DNA of 64,000 nucleotides from Microvirga sp. 17 mud 1-3 (GCF_003151255.1 NZ_CP029481.1:248001-312000), one strand, 5' to 3'. Positions 1-9,513 are shown, counted from the stretch's first letter. The notes: generated from the sequence alone by a model not told the origin. Translations and numbers: made by a program.

Positions 1-490
1 TGCGGCCGCGCCTGAGGGTGGCACGGCCACGATCGCGCCGGTGGCGGCGGTGGAAGCCCCGCCGCTGTCGCGCTTCAAGGGCGAGGAGCTGGCGCAATCG
101 GACCGGCCGGAGCTGACCTCGGCGCGGATCATCATCTCGGGCGGGCGCTCGCTGGGCTCGGCCGAGAACTTCGCCAAGTACATCGAGCCGATTGCCGATC
201 AGCTTGGGGCTGCGATGGGGGCAAGCCGCGCGGCGGTGGATGCGGGCTATGCGCCGAACGACTGGCAGGTGGGCCAGACCGGCAAGGTGGTGGCGCCGGA
301 CCTTTACATTGCGGTGGGGATATCCGGGGCAATCCAGCATCTGGCCGGGATGAAGGATTCGAAGGTGATCGTGGCGATCAACAAGGACGAGGAGGCGCCG
401 ATCTTCCAGGTCGCCGATTACGGCCTCGTCGGCGACCTCTTCAATATCCTCCCTCAGCTCCAGACCCACATGGAAGAGACCGCGGGGTAG
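1..490 (+). CDS. etfA: Electron transfer flavoprotein alpha subunit, C-terminal part (truncated by window start)
   Basis: The reading frame is open at base 1 and ends at a TAG at 488-490, so only the C-terminal part of the protein is visible. It carries the FAD-binding signature of the EtfA/FixB C-terminal domain in order: [42 protein letters not shown] and VADYGLVGD. EtfA binds FAD and, with EtfB, passes electrons from acyl-CoA and other dehydrogenases to ETF:quinone oxidoreductase in the cytoplasm. The partner etfB would be expected just left of the window. The sequence is highly canonical with no lesion. Family identity is certain; the N-terminal domain cannot be assessed. Confidence 0.95.
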   Translation, partial: AAAPEGGTATIAPVAAVEAPPLSRFKGEELAQSDRPELTSARIIISGGRSLGSAENFAKYIEPIADQLGAAMGASRAAVDAGYAPNDWQVGQTGKVVAPDLYIAVGISGAIQHLAGMKDSKVIVAINKDEEAPIFQVADYGLVGDLFNILPQLQTHMEETAG

Positions 491-557
491 GGCGCTGCGG
501 ATGCATCGGAAGCAGCGTAGAAGGCCATCTTCCGTCCTGAGTATCGGAGGTTGAACC

Positions 558-959
558 GTGGATGAGACTTTAGCCGAAGCAGGCCTCAAAGTTCGCAGGG
601 AGGTGCTCGGAGATGAGTATGTCCGCAGGGTCGCCGACAATGCGACCGATTTCACGCGCCCGTTCCAGCAGCTTGTCAGCGAGTATTGCTGGGGGCAATG
701 CTGGGCGGACGACACATTGCCAAGAAGAGAGCGCAGCATCCTGAACCTCGGGATGCTCGCGGCTCTCAACCGCATGGAGGAGTTTGAGCTTCATGTCCGC
801 GGGGCGTTGCGCAATGGCGTGACAGCCGAGGAGCTGCGCGCTGTCCTCATGCAGATCGCGGTTTATTGCGGAGTTCCGGCAGGCGTTGATTGCTTCCGCC
901 GGGTTCAGCGGATTCTTGATCAGGAAACCAATGAGAGAAGCGCCGAGGCGAGCCGTTGA
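558..959 (+). CDS. Carboxymuconolactone decarboxylase family protein (PcaC-like)
   Basis: A 133-residue protein of the usual CMD length. Residues about 38-110 hold the CMD core, with EYCWGQCW, the segment RRERSILNLGMLAAL, and the FELHVRGALRNG helix whose His is the family's conserved active-site residue, followed by VYCGVPAG. In this subfamily the reaction is typically decarboxylation of gamma-carboxymuconolactone in the protocatechuate branch of the beta-ketoadipate pathway. No other pca genes are near, so the substrate is uncertain. The GTG start at 558 is chosen because CGGAGG (545-550) sits 7 bases upstream. It follows etfA by 67 bp and ends just before a strong hairpin. Confidence 0.85.
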   Translation: MDETLAEAGLKVRREVLGDEYVRRVADNATDFTRPFQQLVSEYCWGQCWADDTLPRRERSILNLGMLAALNRMEEFELHVRGALRNGVTAEELRAVLMQIAVYCGVPAGVDCFRRVQRILDQETNERSAEASR

Positions 960-1457
960 GGCATGAGACTTCCGGCTCCGACCTGCCAAAGAAAGAGCCT
1001 CACAACTCGCATTGTGAGGCTCAGCTATCGTTTGGAGCTTCGTACGCCTGCCAGTTGGGCAGTCATTCAAATATTGCGAACACAACAAGGTCTAAACCAA
1101 TAACTTACCCGGATGCTTTCCACAAACAGATGCGAATACTGCCTTTCAGAAAATGCGAATCTTTCAACTTTTTCTGACAAAGGGTGCGACACGCTTCGCA
1201 ATCGAGTCGAAGTTCCTATTATCCACATAGGAGGGCTCTGAATGGATTACGAAATGCTACGCTAAAAGAGAGGTGGCTATTGGCTGCCGTAGGCGGCCTG
1301 ACTCTATAATGTGTCGTCAAGCCCAGATATTCGAAGCGTTCAGAAACACCCTAACCTAGCGGTCAGAGTGAGTTTAGGCCAAAGAACACAGTGCTGGTGC
1401 ATCGGGCGGCACATTCAGATGTAATATACTATCATAGTAATCAAATGCCCTTCAACG
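960..1457. other. Intergenic stretch between host genes and transposon module
   Basis: No convincing gene is seen. It contains the hairpin at 995-1022 and presumably one end of the Tn7-like element, since the transposition operon begins right after it. Short motifs such as GCGACAC and TTCGCAA occur near 1187-1201, but no convincing terminal inverted repeat or target duplication could be matched to the far side. A short frame at 956-1177 lacks family resemblance and runs through the hairpin, so it is not called. Confidence 0.5.
995..1022. terminator. Perfect 11-bp hairpin after the CMD gene
   Basis: GAGCCTCACAA (995-1005) and TTGTGAGGCTC (1012-1022) form a perfect 11-bp stem with a 6-base loop, 36 bp after the stop of the carboxymuconolactone decarboxylase gene. 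There is no clean T tract on the plus strand, so a factor-independent terminator is plausible rather than proven; an extragenic palindrome is the alternative. Confidence 0.5.
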
Positions 1458-3329
1458 TCAACCCAAACCGCCTCGGGATTTTGCCTTCGGAGCGTTGGCG
1501 GGACTGAATAGATCCATTGCGCTCACCCTTTCTACATCGGCCTGTCGCCACACAGCTGATATACCCCGTCTTGGATCCGAACGGAGAACCGGCGTAACCC
1601 TCGCGGCAGTAAGTTTCGACATCACAACCCGGGAGCTCGTCCGATGTCGGACCGCCAACCGCCGAGACGTTGCGTAGAGCTTTGGAAATTCTTCCACCGA
1701 ACGAAGACTTACGCCATGCCGTGCTAATGCCTTTCCGCTCGAGGATGCAGTGAGGCAACCAGCATTTACGAGAAGTGGGACCATCCGAGCAGCCATTCCA
1801 AGTGCCTTCGCCGCACTCCGGACACTCATCCGGGGACATCCTGATGAGCCGATCCTCATCTTGGAAAGGTCGATTCGACAAACCAAAATGCTGTCAAGCA
1901 TGGGACCTGTAATGCTTGGATCATAGTATGCGGGGATCAACCCTGCCAAAATTTGCCTGATGATCTCCACTAAGGCGACGGATCGCATTCGAGCCACCTC
2001 CGAGAGAGATACGCTATCAGCTAAGCCGTTGCTCGCGCAGGCCCGCAACTGCTCGACAAAAGACGTGACGGCCTCTGGAAGGTAACGATGTTCCTGGAGG
2101 CTATTGCCAATACCTGTTACGCTAGCAACGAGGCGATGCTGGCGAAGTCGTTCGACTTGGAATGTTGATATGCCAAGATCCCTTGCAACTTCTGCCACAG
2201 TGAGTACTCTTGCCCGACTGTGAATGAAGTTTTCTACTGAGTTACTTTCTACAAAATGTGCACGTCGACCTCCCATTCTTCGAGATTCGCCCCGCAGCGC
2301 GCCAGAGGCAATCAGACGAGCGATGGTTGCTGTGGTTAAACCGAGTACCTTGCCTGCCGTCTTGGCAGAAACAATTCCTGTTTGCTCCGCCGTGGTATGG
2401 AAAAATGACGAAGGCTTGGTGAGGACACGATGAGTTGGACCACTGATATGTCGGCGAACCGTTTCTATAATTTCTTCGAAGCGTGGGTCATTTAAGGCTT
2501 CTCGCAGACGAGACAGGAATGGGCCAAACTCAGCCGTGAGACTAATACCCTCCGTTGGCCGGCGGCGTTGGGAGTCAATAAATGCAAGAAGCCCATGAGG
2601 CCAATCCAGCAGCACAGATGCTGCTTGCTCTACGCGTCCAGCCATCTCTCGCACCAGCGGTTTGGAGATATAACCTGAGCGCCAGCTCTGGCCTGGATGC
2701 GCTACGCCAAAGAACCGGATCAAGCGCAGTGCGGTCTCGAGATCCTGGACAGGCGCGGCACCTTTCGTTGGTGGATTCCCTAGCGCCAAACCGTCAAGAA
2801 AGCGCGAGAGCGCAATTGCAGCGGAACTCGCCGGATCGGAAGGTGTATCGCTAAGAGAAGCACTGCAACGACACTGGAGCCGATACGGATGGAGAAGCGG
2901 TACGGCGTCACCGCAGCGCGGGCATTCATCGCGAAGCAGGCAGCTGTGATGTGGGCAAGCTACATAGCCAATCAATGCCCATATGCGGGGCGCCACCCGA
3001 TCGTTGGCGCAGCAGACGGGACAGTATTTGGATCGTTGCAGGGAAAGGTTGTACGGCGAGACCACGGTTGAGCCAAAACGCAGATACCCCAGCGATGTCA
3101 CGCTTGGCCAGAATGCCATCCCGGCAAGGGTAGCTGAGTCCGTTACCCCACCGAGCATCTGCACGAGTCCGCTGAGGTCACAAGGCCGGGTGACGAAGCT
3201 TCTGGGGACCGCGACCGCCCCTAGGAGCCACGACAAATTCTTGTAACCGTTATATCCAGCTACTCGAGCCAGGTAGCCATGCAGGCTCTCGTTGGTCGGG
3301 TCGGGTAGGATTCGCACAGCAACACGCAT
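1458..3329 (-). CDS. tniQ: TniQ/TnsD-family transposition target-selection protein (TniQ1)
   Basis: A 623-residue protein. The N terminus (HGYLARVAGYNGY, about residues 17-29) is typical of TniQ. A zinc-ribbon region follows with YCPVC (102-106), CPHH (125-128), CPRC (136-139) and a further CRC (153-155). After residue 300 the protein contains a series of helix-turn-helix-like segments of the Xis/MerR type, for example AGKVLGLTTATIARLIASG, TVAEVARDLGISTFQVERL and SLSEVARMRSV. TniQ/TnsD proteins bind target DNA or bridge a targeting complex to the TnsC ATPase. The gene is last in the operon, 12 bp after tnsC, with AGGA 10 bases before its ATG. It appears intact and is longer than minimal CRISPR-associated TniQ proteins, so direct DNA recognition is likely (inference). 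Confidence 0.88.
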   Translation of the reverse strand: MRVAVRILPDPTNESLHGYLARVAGYNGYKNLSWLLGAVAVPRSFVTRPCDLSGLVQMLGGVTDSATLAGMAFWPSVTSLGYLRFGSTVVSPYNLSLQRSKYCPVCCANDRVAPRIWALIGYVACPHHSCLLRDECPRCGDAVPLLHPYRLQCRCSASLSDTPSDPASSAAIALSRFLDGLALGNPPTKGAAPVQDLETALRLIRFFGVAHPGQSWRSGYISKPLVREMAGRVEQAASVLLDWPHGLLAFIDSQRRRPTEGISLTAEFGPFLSRLREALNDPRFEEIIETVRRHISGPTHRVLTKPSSFFHTTAEQTGIVSAKTAGKVLGLTTATIARLIASGALRGESRRMGGRRAHFVESNSVENFIHSRARVLTVAEVARDLGISTFQVERLRQHRLVASVTGIGNSLQEHRYLPEAVTSFVEQLRACASNGLADSVSLSEVARMRSVALVEIIRQILAGLIPAYYDPSITGPMLDSILVCRIDLSKMRIGSSGCPRMSVRSAAKALGMAARMVPLLVNAGCLTASSSGKALARHGVSLRSVEEFPKLYATSRRLAVRHRTSSRVVMSKLTAARVTPVLRSDPRRGISAVWRQADVERVSAMDLFSPANAPKAKSRGGLG

Positions 3330-3341
3330 AGCAGCTCAATC

Positions 3342-4442
3342 CTATCCCGTTTTTGTGAGAGCGGCCGTAACGGCCATATTGCGCTCTGAGCGACGTAGCT
3401 TCACTTGATTGGCTTTGGAGCGTGGCCGGCGAATAGGCGACCTGTCATCCCGGGGTTTGGGTGGTAATTGTCCGTTCCACTCTGGGCCGAATGGGTTGAT
3501 TAGCTTTTCAAACGCTTTGTCTTTCCGAAATGCCTTATCGAACGCCTTTTCCAGGAGAGCGAGATCGATGTGTCCAGGCTCCGATCGTCGCATTGCCACG
3601 CGCATCGCCATGAGAAGAAGCTTCTTCAATCTGCCGATGACGCCCCGGCACACATAGAAGAAGCGCTTTGCCACGCGGTCGTCCAAAACATCGACCTCGG
3701 GTGCGAACGGAATCGGGCTTGCGTCTCTGAACGCCACCAGGAGACCAATGAAGTATGCACGGCTCTCGGGCTCGTCAACTTCATCTGCTCCCCAGTCATA
3801 TGGGTCCATTGTGAGTTCATTGTCCCACCGACGATCGAACTGTTCATCCTCTTCAACGAGTACTCGCATGCGAGGGAGGCCCAACATGATAAAGGACACG
3901 CCCGAGACACTATGGCGTGTTTTGATCCAGTCGATGAGATCCCCTGCGCTAAGGACGCCGTTTCGATCAACCGCACGCTGCGCCTCGTCGATAAGGATCC
4001 CGACCGTTCCACACGCTTTCAGATAGAGGTCTACCCGATCTTCAAGATCTTCCCGGCGTCCCTTCTTCCACAGCGGGTCGCCAAGCGCCTTGAGCATCGC
4101 CCTCGCAACAGGAATCACACGTGGTTGGGACGGCATTTCGAACGATAGAAGCGGAACGTAATCTACCACCTGCTCTAAGCCCGAAGGGAGACTCGTCCGC
4201 AGCCCATCAGGGACTACGGGATATCTGGCCCGGAGCTTCTTGAACAGCGTCGTCTTCCCGATACCAGTCTCACCGGTAATCTGTAAGCAAGGAACTTCGT
4301 CAGCCGAGCCATGGAGTGCGAGGACATCCTCGATTTCCTCCATGATATCATCGAACATAGGGTGGGCGACGAACACGGTTTGTAACTGAGCCCACGGGTT
4401 AGGCACAGGCTGACGAGCAGCAGGGACTATGAGGGTATCCAT
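3342..4442 (-). CDS. tniB: TnsC/TniB AAA+ ATPase, transposition regulator
   Basis: A 366-residue AAA+ protein. The Walker A motif GETGIGKTT lies at residues 57-65 and Walker B VGILIDEAQ at about 147-155, followed by the sensor-like segment SFIMLGLPRM. This is the TniB/TnsC pattern. The protein forms ATP-dependent filaments on target DNA, connects the TniQ target selector to the transposase and confers target immunity in the family. The ATG has AGGA 10 bases upstream and lies 12 bp after the tnsB stop. The same gap separates it from tniQ, so the genes are very likely cotranscribed and possibly translationally coupled. No lesion is visible. Confidence 0.92.
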   Translation of the reverse strand: MDTLIVPAARQPVPNPWAQLQTVFVAHPMFDDIMEEIEDVLALHGSADEVPCLQITGETGIGKTTLFKKLRARYPVVPDGLRTSLPSGLEQVVDYVPLLSFEMPSQPRVIPVARAMLKALGDPLWKKGRREDLEDRVDLYLKACGTVGILIDEAQRAVDRNGVLSAGDLIDWIKTRHSVSGVSFIMLGLPRMRVLVEEDEQFDRRWDNELTMDPYDWGADEVDEPESRAYFIGLLVAFRDASPIPFAPEVDVLDDRVAKRFFYVCRGVIGRLKKLLLMAMRVAMRRSEPGHIDLALLEKAFDKAFRKDKAFEKLINPFGPEWNGQLPPKPRDDRSPIRRPRSKANQVKLRRSERNMAVTAALTKTG

Positions 4443-4454
4443 CGCAACATATTC

Positions 4455-6635
4455 CTATTCTGAGGAACGAGCTAGAGAACGGTCTGTCCTGAAGGCCGGG
4501 ATAACACGCTGTCGCTGTGGAGCGACGGGCAAGGGTGATGCACTGTCTTGAGCCTCTGACACGAAGGCTTCCGAAATTGTGCCTCCCGCCGTATTTGGCG
4601 TCGGTAATGCCGCGTACGGGTTCAGTGGTTGCCCAGCGAAGGGGCCTGTTAGCGTCGGTAGATTTCCATTGGGATCTAGATTGGCGAAGACATGCTGCGA
4701 CCCGACCCCCAGTGCACGCGCGATCAAGCCACTTGCCCTGATGCTGAGTGCATCAGGGAGAGCATGTGCAATCATCTCTTGGAGGTGCAGCCGCGATTCG
4801 ATAAGGGCTTCAAGAGAGTTTCGCCCCGACAAACGCTCCGCATGCCGCAGGTATAACTTGTGGCAATGAAGCTCGAGGCCCTCAGCGTAACCGCCGTATC
4901 CAGTCTCCCTCGCCGTAGCTGGGATCCAGAACTCCTCCTTTGGCTCCCAGACGTGAATCTTGCCGAGGTCAAGAGGGTTGACTTTGACCTTTACCTTCAA
5001 TTCGTGACCTCGCAGGTTTCGTAGGAGATGGAGACCATCCGAATAGTAACGGATGTTCTCATAAACGACGCCGCGATGATCTAGCCTTCTCCCCTCTCGT
5101 ACAATGCCGAACATGACGTCCATGTCCGTACTCGTTTCTGGATACTCAGGATCTACCTCGGCCGTGCCGGCGGTCCATCGCTGATCGGGTGTTAAGCGTG
5201 TGCCGGGTGTTGGGCTGTGGTGATAGACCTCGAGAAGCCAGCAATGGAGAAGGTAGAACAGCTGGCGGAAGCCCATTACGGCATTTTTTGCAGGATCATA
5301 GTCTACACGGTCAATCCCATCCCTCAAATCCAGGACGAACCCGCTCATCCCTTGGAGCCATTGGGAGTTAGCAACGTTGAATGCACCCTCTACCTCTGCT
5401 TTAGCCCATGGGGTGCGAGGCGGCGTAAAGTCGAAAGGGACATCTAGATTGAACGTATTGGTAAGAGCCGTGCGACTGTGGGCTGGCAGGCTATTGTCAA
5501 ACACGATGAAGTGCGGAATCCCACCATATGGGAAAGGTGGCAGGCCGGGGTAATGTTGCGCTACATAGCTCTTTCTGGAAACTGCGTGACGCAAGGTGCT
5601 TCCAAGAACCAGATCGCTGGGAGGCTCAAATCCGAGGTAGAAACCGATGATTGCTCCGGAGAAGACATCGATAAGCCAAGCGAGCCAAGGACGCCCTAAT
5701 GGAACGCCAAGTATCTCATCGATGACAAAGATCGGAAGTCGAGTTTCGTCGAACTGGACAACAGCGAGACAATGTTGAGGTTTATCGATTGGACGAGGAT
5801 GGCGGTGCAGTTGCTTGACGCGAGTGGGGCCGTATTTCGCAAGATCTCTTTGATAGGCAGGGTACTGATTCCAGTGATTGTAGAACGTGCTCTTCTGCGG
5901 CATAGGGAGCTCAATGCCTGGGTTTCGCAAGCGCTCGGCTTTAAGGCGTTTCAGGACCCCTGCCATGATGTGCTTCATCACAGGTCTGGCTTTTCCCCCA
6001 GGGAAATTGCGATGATGAGCTGCTTCGATCTCCGCAGCCATTTCCTCTCGGAGAATCGATCTTACAATCGGGTTGAGCTGGTTACGATTGCCGCGGTTCT
6101 CGAAATCCCCGGCGAGATCTTTGTAGTCGCCATACTCGCCATATTTGACGCACCAACGATAATAGGTTGAGGCGTGAATAGTCTCCTCTCTTCCAAGATA
6201 CTCTTGTCCGAGTGTACGTCCAAGTTCATCAAGTAGAGATTGGAGAACGGTCACATCCGTCCGAGTGCCATGCTCGATGATTTTTGCGGTCTTTGTCCCC
6301 GGCGTAGTTCCTTCATCCACTGCTCGAATGACGGCTCTGCGAAACTTGATGCGAGTCTGCTTTTTAAGATCTAAGTCGCTAAGAGGAACACTCGCTTTCC
6401 GCTGCCTATCCTTTCGCCTCTCAGGCCGGTCCTCGTCCTTGTCGCCGTCAAAACGCAAAGCCCCTTCGTCGTAGAGGCGGTCAAGCTCGGCCCGTGATCG
6501 TTCTTCTTTGACATTGTCCTTTGTATTCTTGACGATCCACCACTCGGAGCCTTCCGCCCATGTTCTCGTCACGAGTTTGTAGCGGACAAGGTAGATATAT
6601 ACGAATACACCCGCAGCGTACCTATAACCTCTCAT
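4455..6635 (-). CDS. tnsB: TnsB/TniA DDE transposase (Mu-type integrase core)
   Basis: A 726-residue transposase. Catalytic residues of the RNase H-like core are visible: the first Asp in VVQFDETRLPIFVID (about 296), the second in FIVFDNS (about 380) and the Glu in KAEVEGAFN (about 416). The N-terminal 250 residues are basic and helical, as expected for terminal-repeat binding domains. The C-terminal tail rich in Pro and Ala (about 660 onward) corresponds to the region that contacts TnsC in this family. The ATG at 6635 is preferred over 6656 because GAGGGG lies 7 bases before it and the upstream ATG has no ribosome site. It overlaps the end of tnsA by 14 bp. TnsB joins 3' ends of the element to target DNA. 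Confidence 0.92.
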   Translation of the reverse strand: MRGYRYAAGVFVYIYLVRYKLVTRTWAEGSEWWIVKNTKDNVKEERSRAELDRLYDEGALRFDGDKDEDRPERRKDRQRKASVPLSDLDLKKQTRIKFRRAVIRAVDEGTTPGTKTAKIIEHGTRTDVTVLQSLLDELGRTLGQEYLGREETIHASTYYRWCVKYGEYGDYKDLAGDFENRGNRNQLNPIVRSILREEMAAEIEAAHHRNFPGGKARPVMKHIMAGVLKRLKAERLRNPGIELPMPQKSTFYNHWNQYPAYQRDLAKYGPTRVKQLHRHPRPIDKPQHCLAVVQFDETRLPIFVIDEILGVPLGRPWLAWLIDVFSGAIIGFYLGFEPPSDLVLGSTLRHAVSRKSYVAQHYPGLPPFPYGGIPHFIVFDNSLPAHSRTALTNTFNLDVPFDFTPPRTPWAKAEVEGAFNVANSQWLQGMSGFVLDLRDGIDRVDYDPAKNAVMGFRQLFYLLHCWLLEVYHHSPTPGTRLTPDQRWTAGTAEVDPEYPETSTDMDVMFGIVREGRRLDHRGVVYENIRYYSDGLHLLRNLRGHELKVKVKVNPLDLGKIHVWEPKEEFWIPATARETGYGGYAEGLELHCHKLYLRHAERLSGRNSLEALIESRLHLQEMIAHALPDALSIRASGLIARALGVGSQHVFANLDPNGNLPTLTGPFAGQPLNPYAALPTPNTAGGTISEAFVSEAQDSASPLPVAPQRQRVIPAFRTDRSLARSSE

Positions 6636-7599
6636 TGCTCGACCCCTCGTGATCATTTCTGGAGGACATCAAGCCACGCCCAAGCCACACATGACTGTCT
6701 AGTCCGAGTACTTGGGAGGCGAGATCCATCTTAAGCAAGCCCTTCCGCACGAGGGCGTAGATATGTTTCCGTTGAAGCCCAGGAAAGCGAGCGAGTATCT
6801 CGTTGACACTCAGGAATTTCGATTGCTGCAAAGCGGCGGTAATGGCATCTCGAGTCTCACGAGAAGGTGTAGGCGCGAAGCGGTCCTGCCAGATTAGCTT
6901 GATATTACTCCAGCGCGGTTCACAGCGAAGGTGATGTTCCGTGAGGACACAGAATGCAAACCCGAGACTATTTAAGGCGGATCCGATAAGTGGCCACCGC
7001 ATCTCATTCTTCTCGCGCTGCGCGTCATATTCCAACTTGATTTCCTGGAACTCCCAGGAATTCTCGCGGACGACAAGGCAATCAGGCCGGTAGTGACGGA
7101 CTTTTCCTTCTCTGTCGCGATACTGCAATCTCACTGGCTGCTCTACGAAAGTGATAATTTCCGGATCTAGTTCATTGTGAAGGAAATTCTCAAATTCGGG
7201 ACGGGATGCGGATCTCAGAGTCCGTCGGGCCTTGAGGCTGTGGAAGCGACCTTGTCGCCCGAGATAGGGACCGCTAAGCGAGGGCCCAATGCGCATGAAG
7301 GGAACGCCATCAAAGGCAAAATCGAGCGCAGGGTGGCGATGAGTGATACGTGCCTCAACGTTGCTAGCCAGTCGAGCAGGATCGGCGTGCCAACGGCGAT
7401 CACGCGGCCTCTGGCTCGCCGAGAGCTCCGGTTCCGGAGGAGCGACCCCCAACATTCTTCGAAAATATGCGGCCCTTGCATCGCTGGCATCCGACGTATC
7501 CAGCTGTGACGGCGCGCTGTAGCGCGGAACTTCAACCCGGCCGCAGCTCAGGCCGGCCTTATAGGCTGTAAGAATTGATTGCGCTGGTGTCATCCTCAT
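6622..7599 (-). CDS. tnsA: TnsA-like endonuclease subunit of heteromeric transposase
   Basis: The core (about residues 130-195 from the chosen start) shows a restriction-endonuclease-like TnsA fold: SRPEFENF with a candidate catalytic Glu near 135, HYRPDCLVV with Asp near 173, and FQEIK with Lys near 188, followed by EMRWPLIG. A C-terminal helix-turn-helix-like part (SVNEILARFPGLQRKHIYALVRKG) matches the TnsA C-terminal domain, which contacts TnsC in Tn7. TnsA cuts 5' ends of the element so that transposition is cut-and-paste. The frame stays open upstream to 7824, but the ATG at 7599 has GGAG 10 bases upstream and the extra 75 codons resemble nothing, so 7599 is used. It is the first gene of the tns operon. 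Confidence 0.85.
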   Translation of the reverse strand: MRMTPAQSILTAYKAGLSCGRVEVPRYSAPSQLDTSDASDARAAYFRRMLGVAPPEPELSASQRPRDRRWHADPARLASNVEARITHRHPALDFAFDGVPFMRIGPSLSGPYLGRQGRFHSLKARRTLRSASRPEFENFLHNELDPEIITFVEQPVRLQYRDREGKVRHYRPDCLVVRENSWEFQEIKLEYDAQREKNEMRWPLIGSALNSLGFAFCVLTEHHLRCEPRWSNIKLIWQDRFAPTPSRETRDAITAALQQSKFLSVNEILARFPGLQRKHIYALVRKGLLKMDLASQVLGLDSHVWLGRGLMSSRNDHEGSSNERL

Positions 7600-8215
7600 G
7601 GCAGTACAGACTCCGTCGCTCATTTGCCGCGAACAAAATTGAAGTACGATCGCCGTGCGATCACCTATGGTTTGGCGACACAGATTTGGTTCGCAACTTC
7701 GGTCGAACAAGCTCGTTGAACGAGCGTCGTCAAAACATGTGCTCTGAAGCTCGCAAGCTAATGCTTCGCCCGAGAGGTGGGCGTCCACATTCCATTTATG
7801 CTGTATGGCTGCATCGAGAACCATTCTTGTTCTATAAATGCATCTTCGTCTCCTCCGTTACGAATACGGATTCTGGCTTCACCAGACGGATCAGTGAATC
7901 CGCTTCTCAGAGTAATCACAGGAATATTTCAAAGTTGCAGCGTGCGACCCTTGCGAACGAAGGATGCCGCCATCCGATTGCTCTCTTATAACGTCGGGAG
8001 CACTACTAGAATTGCTGTCATGCGCTGACGCGACACCGGCCTTATGCTCAGATGGCGCGGCCGAGTTGAGCCATTATACGCCCAATTGTTGATCCGAGCC
8101 GCTATGGCCGAGCCATAGTATCGACGTGCCAGAGAGGCAGTCGAAGGATTAACTTCGTGGTCAAGGTGGGGAGGATCGTTTCAACATACGCTCGGCATAT
8201 CCTTACGTGGCCCGG
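7600..8215. other. Gene-free leader upstream of tnsA
   Basis: About 600 bp with no supportable gene; it must hold the promoter of the tns operon. GCGACAC, TTCGCAA and GTCGAA motifs near 7675-7706 resemble a set near 1187-1213 on the other side of the operon. They are in the same orientation and their spacing differs, so they are only weak candidates for TnsB-binding sites. No tandem repeat, tRNA or CRISPR-like pattern is seen. Confidence 0.4.
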
Positions 8216-8848
8216 TCAGCGCTTATCCTCGGAGATTAGATCAACGCGGGTGAAGGGACCGATATGTTCGTCAACCCGGATGGACAGCAATCCCCGAGCC
8301 ACCATTCCGAGGACACTTTCAACCGGATCATGACGCCTTATGAGCATCGCACAATCCTCAAGCGTCGCGCCAGGATCCTGGGAGAGGTGGGACATCACGG
8401 CAATTCGATCGCAAGGTGCAACGGGCACATGAGAGCACGATGCAATGAGCCGAGCATTCGCCAGACGCGGCTGGTGACGCAGCACTGCCTCCGGTACGAA
8501 AAGTGTTCGACGTCCCGCTACTTTGGCGCGTTGACGCAGCAAGTGGAGGGCCGCCTTCTGGATATCGCTACGCGACACTCTGCATGGAACAGCGATAAAG
8601 GTCACTTGCTTAGCCCCAATCCGGCCCGCGAGGGTAGCCAAACCCGCGTCCGAGAGCCGAAGATAGCGCTGGATTGTCTCGACCATTGGGTCGGGACCTA
8701 ACAGCTGGACGCGAGGATATAGCCCGAGGACTGCTCTTAGATCCTGAAGCAGGTTTTGAGCGTCCGTCAGGCGCCTTTGGCGCCGGTACTCGGACGGGGC
8801 GAGGGATCTGCGAGGGCGATTGTAATAAAGGACAGGGTTCTGGAACAT
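8216..8848 (-). CDS. Unknown protein upstream of the tns operon
   Basis: A 210-residue protein, function not recognised. The ATG at 8848 is preferred because TTGGAG ends 8 bases upstream; the frame extends to a GTG at 8944 with no ribosome site. The N terminus is basic (YYNRPRRSLAPSEYRRQRR). The C-terminal third reads as a compact alpha/beta plus helix-turn-helix-like arrangement (GATLEDCAMLIRRHDPVESVLGMVARGLLSIRV), loosely similar to the C-terminal module of the TnsA protein downstream. It lies between tnsA and a divergently oriented XRE regulator, in the same direction as the tns genes. A transposon-encoded accessory or regulatory role is inference from position only. Confidence 0.6.
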   Translation of the reverse strand: MFQNPVLYYNRPRRSLAPSEYRRQRRLTDAQNLLQDLRAVLGLYPRVQLLGPDPMVETIQRYLRLSDAGLATLAGRIGAKQVTFIAVPCRVSRSDIQKAALHLLRQRAKVAGRRTLFVPEAVLRHQPRLANARLIASCSHVPVAPCDRIAVMSHLSQDPGATLEDCAMLIRRHDPVESVLGMVARGLLSIRVDEHIGPFTRVDLISEDKR

Positions 8849-9165
8849 GACAAGGGCTCCAAGCCGCGTTTGGCGACTACGTTGAAATGACAGGTCTCGC
8901 GTTTCGTGACGCTCAAGCGGGAGTGTTAACGCCGCTTGCAACACGCACGTGATCTTCCGTAGAAGACCTTTATTTCGGATCTCCGTGCCTTGACGGAGCG
9001 GACGAACCGAACTTCAATCCTGCGAGATCTCTCGCAAGGGCGGTGACTGTCGCCGACTGTTATCGAGGTATCACGGCTTGCATATCGACCACGAGAATAA
9101 GACTGTTCGCTTTTTCCGCACAAATCAATTGGCCAGCATAGATTTTTGGCTGTGGTCCGTAGAAC
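8849..9165. promoter_or_regulatory. Divergent promoter region between unknown protein and XRE regulator
   Basis: About 317 bp separate the minus-strand unknown gene from the plus-strand XRE gene, the usual layout for a repressor controlling both promoters. No clear operator palindrome was recognised, so only the arrangement is supported. Confidence 0.35.
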
Positions 9166-9402
9166 ATGGTTAACGCCGCTCAAGTCCGGGCAGCTCGTGC
9201 ACTTCTGAACTGGTCGCAGGATGACCTCGCCAGCCGTGCCAACGTCTCTACACGCACGCTAAACTATCTTGAAAAGGGAATGCGTCATCCTCAAAAGCAG
9301 ACACTCAAGCACATTGAACGAGCGTTCGCAGAGGCTGGCGTCGAATTCGTTGCGACGACTGACGGAGCAGTCGGGGTTCTTCTCAGGAATAACTGCGCCT
9401 GA
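9166..9402 (+). CDS. Small XRE-family helix-turn-helix regulator
   Basis: A 78-residue protein consisting almost only of a Cro/C1-type domain: AARALLNWSQDDLASRANVS is the canonical helix 1-3 pattern, followed by TRTLNYLEKGMRHPQKQTL and a short C-terminal strand (GVEFVATTDGAVGVLLR) common in small alphaproteobacterial XRE proteins. It is expected to dimerise on an operator, probably in the adjacent divergent region, and may control the neighbouring transposon genes (inference). It converges with tniQ2, whose stop is 112 bp away. Confidence 0.85.
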   Translation: MVNAAQVRAARALLNWSQDDLASRANVSTRTLNYLEKGMRHPQKQTLKHIERAFAEAGVEFVATTDGAVGVLLRNNCA

Positions 9403-9513
9403 TGCCGGTGCGAGCCAACCGAGCGTCTATGCTGCTGAGGAGCGTTACATCGCTCGGGCGAAAGAACCTGTCATAATTAGTCGTTTAGCATTGTGAAGTC
9501 GGGCCAGTGCAGG

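Noticed and set aside
956..1177. Short plus-strand frame after the carboxymuconolactone decarboxylase gene
   Set aside because: It runs through the perfect hairpin at 995-1022, has no ribosome site and resembles nothing.
1310..8035. TGTGTCGTCAAG near 1310 and a reversed TGTCGCGTCAGC near 8035 as transposon ends
   Set aside because: Only about the first five bases and a few later ones agree, and the flanking five bases (TATAA or TAATG versus CCGGC) are not a target duplication.
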